Made by a program: the position numbers and the translations under genes. Under the pieces are notes generated by a model. The model was given only the letters and a program-made list of their open reading frames with translations. It was not told the origin of the DNA and did no database searches. 64,000 nt of DNA from positions 1 through 64,000 of the forward strand of contig JAGAON010000006.1 of the NCBI GenBank assembly GCA_017623655.1. The letters are read 5' to 3'. Of the stretch, positions 44,589 to 51,550 are shown piece after piece (the first letter of the stretch is position 1; each line of letters begins with the position of its first letter). Source of the stretch: Prevotella sp. (GTDB lineage Bacteria; Bacteroidota; Bacteroidia; Bacteroidales; Bacteroidaceae).

Positions 44589-45191
44589 ATGGAATACATA
44601 TTGATTTTCATCGCGGCGATATTCGTCAACAATATCGTTCTCTCACAGTTCCTCGGCATTTGCCCGTTCTTAGGCGTCAGCCAAAAGGTCAACACCTCCC
44701 TCGGAATGTCCGCCGCAGTGGCTTTCGTCATGCTTCTGGCAACCCTTGTCACATGGCTTGTGCAGTTCTACGTACTCAATCCCCTTGGACTTGGCTACCT
44801 CCAGACACTGTCATTCATCCTCGTCATAGCCTCCTTGGTACAGATGGTAGAGATTATCCTTAAAAAAGTCTCACCCCCACTCTATCAGGCTCTCGGCGTG
44901 TTCCTGCCGCTGATAACCACCAACTGCGCCGTTCTCGGCGTGGCAATATCCGTGGTTCAGAAAGATTACAGCCTGCTCATGTCCCTCGACTACGCCATAG
45001 CGTCAGCCATAGGCTTCGGCCTTGCGCTCGTACTCTTCGCCGGACTGCGTGAGCAACAGGAGTTCGCCGCCATCCCAAAGGGCATGAAAGGCATAGCCAT
45101 CACACTGGTCACGGCATCGCTCCTCTCTCTCGCCTTCATGGGATTCTCCGGCGTTGACGGAGGCCTGAAGCAGCTATTCGGACTGGAATAG
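44589..45191 (+). CDS. rnfA: Rnf complex subunit RnfA
   Basis: 200 residues with six membrane helices. Conserved FVNNIVLSQFLGICPFLGVSQKV (about 11-33, with its Cys) and LPLITTNCAVLGVA (about 110-123) identify RnfA. It completes the set rnfB-C-D-G-E-A in one operon, so the complex should be able to oxidise ferredoxin, reduce NAD and pump ions. The gene starts 4 bp after rnfE. Confidence 0.95.
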   Translation: MEYILIFIAAIFVNNIVLSQFLGICPFLGVSQKVNTSLGMSAAVAFVMLLATLVTWLVQFYVLNPLGLGYLQTLSFILVIASLVQMVEIILKKVSPPLYQALGVFLPLITTNCAVLGVAISVVQKDYSLLMSLDYAIASAIGFGLALVLFAGLREQQEFAAIPKGMKGIAITLVTASLLSLAFMGFSGVDGGLKQLFGLE

Positions 45192-45244
45192 CCGCCCGCC
45201 GCCACCTTTCCATGCCACAGAAGAAATGGCAGAACGAAAGAATG

Positions 45245-45377
45245 GCACAATAATTGTATTGCAGTAAACAAGAAAAAGAAATAAAGAGATGCCTGCGTCT
45301 CTTGCATTTGGAGCGCAGGTTTATTTGTGTTTGTGTTGTTGTCTCCTCTCGACGTGACGTCGAGGGGAGATTTTTTT
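45245..45377 (+). ncRNA. Candidate small RNA or long 3' leader of the rnf operon
   Basis: Downstream of rnfA a first stem can form between AAATAAA and TTTATTT (45279-45285 and 45320-45326), closing over CCTGCG/CGCAGG (45292-45297 and 45314-45319). A strong terminator hairpin follows. No ORF. Either a processed 3' RNA of the rnf transcript or an independent small RNA. The class is not recognised and no convincing promoter was found. Confidence 0.3.
45342..45377 (+). terminator. Strong intrinsic terminator of the rnf operon
   Basis: A 13-bp stem with one G-T pair (TCTCCTCTCGACG at 45342-45354 and CGTCGAGGGGAGA at 45358-45370, 3-base loop) followed by seven T. Confidence 0.9.
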
Positions 45378-45415
45378 GTTATAGGACACTGTTGCAACGT
45401 GGTTGCCTCCGCCTT

Positions 45416-45511
45416 GTAGGGACGCACCTTGGTGCGTCCGAAATTACTGGAATGTACGCCCGCAAACATACGAACAGCCGGCGATTCGGACGCGCCAAGG
45501 TGCGTCCCTAC
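45416..45511. repeat. Head-to-head pair of GGACGCACC repeats
   Basis: GTAGGGACGCACCTTGGTGC at 45416 and an inverted copy ending at 45511, about 45 bases apart. The right copy is also the start of the 352-bp mosaic. Confidence 0.88.
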
Positions 45512-45830
45512 AAAGCGTTGCGGTTCGACGCGTTACAAGTGCAGTTGCAAATAGGATTGTTGCCCCTATGTAGAGACGATGTACCACATCGTCTCCGTAA
45601 CCGTATCATGTTTCATTCATTATTGAGACGAGGTAATACCTCGTCTCTACAAGGCGGTAATGAAGCGGTAATAAGCGGCGATTCGGACGCACCAAGGTGC
45701 GTCCCTACAAGGCGTTATTATTCAACACGTTACAAAAGCCGCTGTAAAAGGGTGCTGATTACACGGTGAACAGGTGCTGATTACGATGCAAAAGGGTGCT
45801 GATTACAATGTAATCAGCACCCTTTTACTT
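45479..45830 (+). repeat. 352-bp mosaic repeat, copy 1
   Basis: From left to right: GGACGCACC palindrome, a spacer with GTTGCGGTTCGACGCGTTAC, two GAGACGA hairpins (45573-45595 and 45625-45647), a second GGACGCACC palindrome (about 45686-45711) and an AATCAGCACC cluster (45745-45829). It is the same length as the copy at 48313-48664 and about nine tenths identical by eye. A long open frame across it has changes that are mostly non-synonymous between copies, so it is not treated as a gene. Confidence 0.92.
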
Positions 45831-45836
45831 ACAAAA

Positions 45837-47243
45837 TCATCTATTCCATGGAGAAACCTTTGTTCCATGACATTGAGGACAAACGCCAGGGGCATCTTTA
45901 CAAGACACACATTTTTTCGTTGTTCCCATATAGTTTGCCACCCCGGTTCCTTTACATTTGAAGCATTTTCCTGTTCCTTTACACAGTCCGCAGTAATACA
46001 TCCCACCGCTATTTAGAACATCTCGTTTTCGTTCCTCCAATGAATTGTTGACACTTCCACCGGAAACACTGTTGCCTGAACCATAAGACCAGCCACTCCA
46101 TTGACCGGTGTTCTGCGACTGTCCGCGCCCGCTTTTGGTGTAATGATATTTCACTGCTCCGGAACTAACCGATGGGGATGTAGATGTCTTTGAAACATTG
46201 ACTACTGCTCCTGTAACTTTGTCTAATGTACAATTCGTTTTAACCCAAGCAGATTTGGGATTTATCCTTGTTTCAAAGCGTTGTGTCTTTGAATTATAGC
46301 GGATAGCACAAAAAGATTGTAAAGGGACGATTTCCTTGGTCGTACGCAAATCAATAGCTCCTGCCAATTTTCCTTTCGACGTGTTCCTCGCTACCTTTAT
46401 CCATCCTTCATCCCTGTGAATTTCTAAAATTATATATTGCCTGGATAAAGGTAATACACAAACTCCGTTTAAATCATAGATTGTTTCAAAATCATCTTCG
46501 TGTTTACATGCGATAAAATAACCATCTTTATACTTGACAAAAGAGAACTTTTCAGGCACTATCTTCTTGTTGTCTAAAGTGCGCGCACCGTAATGGTTGT
46601 AGTCACCTGTTTTATGATTCATATCATTTGTTGCATACCATATATAGCCATCATCAGCAACTTCTCTCTCTTTGTCAATATATCTGTCAGAATCTGGCTT
46701 GCAGGCTTTTCCTTCACTATTTAAGGCTACATCCAAATCATGATATTTATTATCTGCCCCTTGATAAACAAAAGATCCGCGAGAACCATAGAATACTGAT
46801 TTATAATTACAGGGTACAACTTCCTTACCTGTAATATCACAAGCACCTTCTTTGTCTCCTTTTTTTACACAGAAGTATCCGACGTTGTTTTCTTCCACGA
46901 GAAAATATATAGAAGTGTATTTCCGACTGAGTGGTATTAATTCTTTACCATTCATATCTTTTGCACCATAATAGGTAGTAGAGATGCCTTGGCTTGTTCT
47001 TATCCATGTAAAACCATTTTCCTCCACTTTCTTTCTCTCATGAATTTCACGCTCTTTTCTTGCTTCCTCTTCACGTTCACGCTGCGCTTCCTGCTGGCGT
47101 TGAATGGCTTGCTGGCGATTAAAATTCGCTAAACCTTGATTTACACCTTGCAAAAAAGGAATCCAAAACTGGGCATAACAATGCACACAAGAAAATTGAA
47201 ACATAATTAAAAACAAAAAAACTACATTTTTTTTCTTTTTCAT
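45837..47243 (-). CDS. Secreted WG-repeat-like protein with C-terminal zinc-ribbon (DnaJ-type) motifs
   Basis: 468 residues. A signal peptide (about 1-24) is followed by a charged coiled-coil segment rich in Gln/Arg/Glu (about 38-72). Several beta repeats resemble WG/KWG repeats follow, each with an ITGKEVVP or RTTKEIVP-like turn (about 75-320). A Ser/Gly-rich linker (about 330-400) leads to a zinc-ribbon tail: CGLCKGTGKCFKCKGTG then CVSCKDAPGVCPQCHGT, eight Cys in CxxC pairs as in DnaJ zinc fingers. The combination is unusual; function unknown. AT-rich compared with its neighbours, so possibly acquired. The start at 47243 gives a clean signal peptide. Confidence 0.7.
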   Translation of the reverse strand: MKKKKNVVFLFLIMFQFSCVHCYAQFWIPFLQGVNQGLANFNRQQAIQRQQEAQREREEEARKEREIHERKKVEENGFTWIRTSQGISTTYYGAKDMNGKELIPLSRKYTSIYFLVEENNVGYFCVKKGDKEGACDITGKEVVPCNYKSVFYGSRGSFVYQGADNKYHDLDVALNSEGKACKPDSDRYIDKEREVADDGYIWYATNDMNHKTGDYNHYGARTLDNKKIVPEKFSFVKYKDGYFIACKHEDDFETIYDLNGVCVLPLSRQYIILEIHRDEGWIKVARNTSKGKLAGAIDLRTTKEIVPLQSFCAIRYNSKTQRFETRINPKSAWVKTNCTLDKVTGAVVNVSKTSTSPSVSSGAVKYHYTKSGRGQSQNTGQWSGWSYGSGNSVSGGSVNNSLEERKRDVLNSGGMYYCGLCKGTGKCFKCKGTGVANYMGTTKKCVSCKDAPGVCPQCHGTKVSPWNR

Positions 47244-48189
47244 AACAATCTCATTTATATTATTTTTTATATTGCACTAACAACACTGCTAGGTATATCC
47301 CAACATAAAGTCTTATATGTTCTTGTAAAAAAAAGTATTATCTCCCATAAAGATTGATAGCTTTATATATGACAAACATGAAGTACTATCAATCACGCCA
47401 AGGCACAAGAAAAAGGGCATGAATCTTTTTTCTTATGCGTTTAGCTTGGAGGCGCGCCTAGGAATTTGGAACCTCCCACGTTGATAAGAAACGATTTCAT
47501 ACCCCTTTAAGGATATGAAGCGTACGTATTATTATCCAACATGAGAAGAAACTTCCCCAAAAGGCAGAATCCTCACATTTTTATTATTTCTATGTGTTTA
47601 TTCCTTACGGACGTTGCACCTTTATGCAAACAGTCAAAGTTGTTTCCTAGGCATCTTTGCTAAACGCGAAATAATAGCTTGCTTCAATATGTATGTTTGT
47701 AACTTTCTGTTTTTTTCTCTGCTTTTATTTGATGTTTGATTAATATTACTACTAAAACAAATTTATTGCTTACAAATATTATTATCTTATCAATATTTTA
47801 TGTTGCCAATTTCTCTTATCGCATTCAATGTTATAAGCAACCCACAGGCTGATACTAACAAAATTCTGTTGATGCAGAAATCGTGTATAAAGCCTTGAAA
47901 TAATGATTCCTTTACGCATTTTAATTTATCGTAAAAAGACTTTTATGCAAAGATAAGCTATTTTACTGGTATAGCCAAACAAATATGTAACAAAATATTC
48001 TGTTGAATGAAAAAATATAAGAATTCTTACAACAAATAGTACAAAAAAATAAGTATGAGAATGGCACTGTTTCACAAAAGGGTGCCGATTAAGGTTGTAA
48101 TAATAATGATACCTGCGACAACAGAAGACTATATATTTATTGAGCTACACACAACTATGCACTCATTTCTCGTTTATTGTGCTGTTAAT
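47244..48189. other. AT-rich gene-free region
   Basis: Almost 950 bp without a credible ORF on either strand. It holds the structured element at 47437-47667 and otherwise low-complexity AT-rich sequence. The contrast with the GC-richer genome around it, and the AT-rich gene to its left, suggest acquired DNA or remnants. Confidence 0.6.
47437..47667. other. 231-bp element closed by nested long-range inverted repeats
   Basis: The outer arms GCGTTTAGC (47437-47445) and GCTAAACGC (47659-47667) and the inner arms GCCTAGGAA (47456-47464) and TTCCTAGGC (47644-47652) pair perfectly across about 180 bases. Inside are further hairpins, for example TTCATA/TATGAA (47496-47501 and 47514-47519), CACAT/ATGTG and TTGCA/TGCAA. 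This suits a structured RNA on either strand, or the terminal inverted repeats of a small non-autonomous transposon (no clear target duplication seen). No known RNA class was recognised. Confidence 0.45.
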
Positions 48190-48312
48190 ACGATTGTCTC
48201 CCGCATGTAGAGACGATGTACTACATCGTCTCCGTAACCGTATCATGTCGCGTTAGTTATTGAGACGAGGTAACACCTCGTCTCTACAAGGTGGTGATGA
48301 AACGGTAATATG
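48190..48312 (+). repeat. Tandem duplicate of the GAGACGA hairpin part
   Basis: The two GAGACGA hairpins and their flanks are repeated with a period of about 197 bp (compare 48207 on with 48404 on), extending the mosaic repeat to the left. Confidence 0.85.
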
Positions 48313-48664
48313 CGGCGATTCGGACGCACCAAGGTGCGTCCCTACAAGGCATTGCGGTTCGATGCGTTACAAGCGCAGTTGCAAATAGGATTGTCGCCCG
48401 TATGTAGAGACGATGTACCACATCGTCTCAATAACCGTATCATGTCGCGTTCGTTATTGAGACGAGGTAATACCTCGTCTCTACAAGGCGGTGATGAAAC
48501 GGTAATATGCAGCGATTCGGACGCACCAAGGTGCGTCCCTACAAGACGTTATTATTCAACATGTTACGAAAGCTGCTGTAAAAGGGTGCTGATTACACGG
48601 TGAACAGGTGCTGATTACAATGCAAAATGGTGCTGATTACATTGTAATCAGCACCATTTTACTT
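48313..48664 (+). repeat. 352-bp mosaic repeat, copy 2
   Basis: Same order of parts and same length as copy 1 at 45479-45830. In its last hairpin the arms read AAAATGGTGCTG and CAGCACCATTTT, where copy 1 has AAAAGGGTGCTG and CAGCACCCTTTT, so both arms changed together. Confidence 0.92.
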
Positions 48665-48748
48665 TGTAACACGAAAACAGGCACGGCATTTCGCCATACT
48701 ACAAACGTTCCGATATGAAATCGGCGCTTGCACGGCCGGATACCGTGC

Positions 48749-51535
48749 CTACTTCTGTTGTCCGTTGATGACGTTTCCGCCCCATATATCCGCGAAGCGC
48801 ATCAGGTAGGTATCATACTGCGTAAGGAACGGTTTGAACGGAGCCTTTACGCTCTTCGGCTCGGCAAACGGTTTCGGAATGCTGCCGCTTCGGGTGGCGT
48901 ACATACGGAAGCTGCCGGTCTTTTCCGGTGTCTTGTCCGACCATACGCCGAATGCCGTGCGCGCAAATTTCGGGCCTTGGCCGCTCACCGCCGCATTGAC
49001 CGTTATCACAATGCCGCGGTCTGTCTGCTCGAAGCTCACATTTCCGCCGTCACATTCAAACACCACTCCGTTGCCTTCGCTGTCCGACACCCATACGGCG
49101 TCACAGTTCATGCGGTTGCCCTCAAAATAAATGTCGTCCTTCTGCAACGCCCAGAATCCATATCTGCCGGCCTGCTTACGACCCGGATAAGTGGCATACG
49201 GGCCTTTGCCTATCCACTGCACACGGTCAAAGCGCGGCGACATGAGGTAAGCCACGCCGAGTTCTGACAGGAAATGGCGGGCCGTGTCAGGCACAAGAGT
49301 ATATGAAACGGTGTTGCCCTTCTGCTCCACCGTAGCCCTTACATACGGATTATCCATGGGTTGAAGGTACTTCTCTATCCTGTCCGCGGCCACTTTCATG
49401 TTTTCCGCCATCGTAGGTTTGCGCCCTACCCTTACCATCGGGGCTCCCTGCACATAGTCGTTCCATTCCTTTGAGCCTGTGGCGGGGAAGGTTTTGCCGT
49501 CGGCAAGAGTGAGTGCCGGGGTCTCATGTCCCTCCACCCGCAGAGCCTGCCGCAGCATCACATAGCCGGCCTTGTTCCTTATCGTAACGTTCAGCACGCC
49601 CACCGCACCGTCAGCAAGCTGCGGCACGGCCAGCGTCTGTGTCATTTCGCTGTGCGGAGGGCAGTCGGGCGAGAACGAACCGGAGGCCACACAGCGGCCG
49701 TCGGAGGTCAGTTCCCAACAGAAATCCACATTATCCTTGAGGTTAAGGAAGTCATGGCGGTTTCTTACGTGCAGCGAACCGCGGAACAGGGTGTCTGTCA
49801 CCGCCGCCAAAGCGTAGTTGTGTTGCAGTTCATAATAGTTGGGCAAAGGCGTGCGGTCAGCGTAAAGCAGACCGTCGGTGCCTTGGTTTCCGTGCATCTC
49901 AAAGCCCCCGTTCTTCGATGTGAACACCCTCTCCTCATAACCGTAACGGTCTTTCAGATTGTCTTGGAACGGCATACCCTGATCTACCCATTCCCATATC
50001 GAGCCGCCGGCGATGCCCGGTGTGCGCTCAATTATCTCCCATTGCCTGTCGTGATCCTCAAAGGAAATGCCCAAGGTGTGGCAGTATTCCGTGAATATCA
50101 GCGGCCGGTCGGTCTTTGTATAGAAGTCTCTCAGCTGGCTTGTAGTGGGATAATGTGGCGCATATATGTCCGCCACGGCCGGGAATTTGTCAAACCCGAT
50201 GCTGCGGAAGTAGCTGCCTATCTGCGGATAGCATATCATTCGCGTCGCGTCGAGGCTCTTGGCGTATTCTCCTATACGCTGACAGCTCTCCGGCAGAGGG
50301 TTCTCGTTGCCGAGACTCCATATCATTACCGACGCATGATTCTTGTCCCTGTCGATCGTAGCCTTTGTCCTTGTCCTCAGAATATCATAAAATTCCGGCT
50401 TCGTCAGATGCTTTTTACCCCTTGAAGCAAACGGAACCTCGTTCACAATGTAGAACCCTAACGAGTCAGCCAGTTCGTAAAACCTCGGTTCGCGGGGGTA
50501 GTGTGACGTGCGGATGTAGTTTATTGACGCCTCTTTCATCAGCTTCATGTCCTTCAATGTCAGCTCTTCGCCGATTACCTTCACCCTCACCGGGTCTGTG
50601 GCATGACTGGTGACACCGCGGAACTTGATGGGCTTTCCGTTCAGTTCAAGCACGTTTCCGTCCTTTACTTTAAGCTCTCTTATGCCCACTTTGCTGCTGA
50701 ACGTCTGCACTACCCTGCCCTTTTGCAGCACATCCACCTGCAATGTATATAGGTAAGGGGTCTCCGCCGTCCACAGCTTCGGACTGCTTACCGTGGCGGT
50801 CAGCAACCCATTGCCCCGGTTTTCCATGCGTGTCACCGTCCCTTCGGCATCCGTCAGCCTCGCCTCAACGGCCGTTTTCCTGCCGGCATTGGCCACTTCG
50901 GTCTGTAATGTCACCCTGCCGGTGGCGGAAGTGGTTACGGTCATGTCGGAAAGATGCACCTCCGGGGCGGCGAATAGCGTGACATCACGGAATATTCCCA
51001 TCGGCGCCCAGTCGTCGGCACAGTCGAATTCAAAGCCTTGGAAGCGTGAATAGACGCGCATTGCCAGCCTTTGCGCCTCACCCTTGAACGCCTTTTTCGT
51101 CAGGAACGGCGTGATGTCGAAGAGGCAAGTGTTGTATGCCTGCTCCCATGTGCCGGCCTTCTGCCCGTTAATCCACAGGTCATAACCGCGCAACACGCCG
51201 TCAAGTCTCATGACAACACGCTTGCCTTTCCATGCGGAAGGCACCGTAAACTCCGTCCGGTAGTAGCCCGTCAGCGAGTCGGGGAATGAATAACGCGCCT
51301 TGCAAAGGCCGTACTGCTCCCAGCATCCGGGCACAGGCACGGTTGTCCATGAAGCATCTTTCTCCGGAACCGAAGTGTCCTGACCGATGCCATCGACCAC
51401 CTTTATGTCCCAAACACCGTTAAGGCTCTTGATGAAAGCCTTGTCCGTCACGGGGTAAAAACCCTTGAACGCATCGTAAACCTCAGCCCTCAGCGTGGCG
51501 GATACGAGCAAAAACAATAATAACAGTTTCTTCAT
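48749..51535 (-). CDS. GH2 beta-galactosidase (LacZ-like)
   Basis: 928 residues with a signal peptide (about 1-17, ending LRA). Sugar-binding domain (about 38-200, YYRTEFTVPSAWKGKRVVMRLDGV), Ig-like domain, TIM barrel (about 300-565) with acid/base Glu411 (WSLGNEN) and nucleophile Glu483 (IFTEYCH), and a C-terminal beta-galactosidase small-chain domain (about 690-915, WIGKGPYATYPGRKQAGRYG). All catalytic residues are present. It probably removes beta-galactose from exported or surface glycans in the periplasm. It lies 15 bp after the GH115 gene in the same operon. Confidence 0.92.
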   Translation of the reverse strand: MKKLLLLFLLVSATLRAEVYDAFKGFYPVTDKAFIKSLNGVWDIKVVDGIGQDTSVPEKDASWTTVPVPGCWEQYGLCKARYSFPDSLTGYYRTEFTVPSAWKGKRVVMRLDGVLRGYDLWINGQKAGTWEQAYNTCLFDITPFLTKKAFKGEAQRLAMRVYSRFQGFEFDCADDWAPMGIFRDVTLFAAPEVHLSDMTVTTSATGRVTLQTEVANAGRKTAVEARLTDAEGTVTRMENRGNGLLTATVSSPKLWTAETPYLYTLQVDVLQKGRVVQTFSSKVGIRELKVKDGNVLELNGKPIKFRGVTSHATDPVRVKVIGEELTLKDMKLMKEASINYIRTSHYPREPRFYELADSLGFYIVNEVPFASRGKKHLTKPEFYDILRTRTKATIDRDKNHASVMIWSLGNENPLPESCQRIGEYAKSLDATRMICYPQIGSYFRSIGFDKFPAVADIYAPHYPTTSQLRDFYTKTDRPLIFTEYCHTLGISFEDHDRQWEIIERTPGIAGGSIWEWVDQGMPFQDNLKDRYGYEERVFTSKNGGFEMHGNQGTDGLLYADRTPLPNYYELQHNYALAAVTDTLFRGSLHVRNRHDFLNLKDNVDFCWELTSDGRCVASGSFSPDCPPHSEMTQTLAVPQLADGAVGVLNVTIRNKAGYVMLRQALRVEGHETPALTLADGKTFPATGSKEWNDYVQGAPMVRVGRKPTMAENMKVAADRIEKYLQPMDNPYVRATVEQKGNTVSYTLVPDTARHFLSELGVAYLMSPRFDRVQWIGKGPYATYPGRKQAGRYGFWALQKDDIYFEGNRMNCDAVWVSDSEGNGVVFECDGGNVSFEQTDRGIVITVNAAVSGQGPKFARTAFGVWSDKTPEKTGSFRMYATRSGSIPKPFAEPKSVKAPFKPFLTQYDTYLMRFADIWGGNVINGQQK

Positions 51536-51550
51536 TTCAGTATAGTCAGT

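Noticed and set aside
45254-45769. Open frame of 171 codons across the first mosaic repeat, with similar frames in the other copies (48310-48603 and 29233-29457)
   Set aside because: The frames are read through palindromic repeats, and differences between copies are mostly non-synonymous. They lack domains and proper starts; they are by-products of repeat sequence.
47437-47667. tmRNA, RNase P RNA or SRP RNA as identity of the structured element
   Set aside because: None of the conserved core sequences of these RNAs (such as the tRNA-like ends of tmRNA or the P RNA core) could be found on either strand.
49526-50425. 299-codon plus-strand open frame inside the GH2 beta-galactosidase gene
   Set aside because: It is antisense to the catalytic domain whose active-site residues are all present; no independent coding signs.
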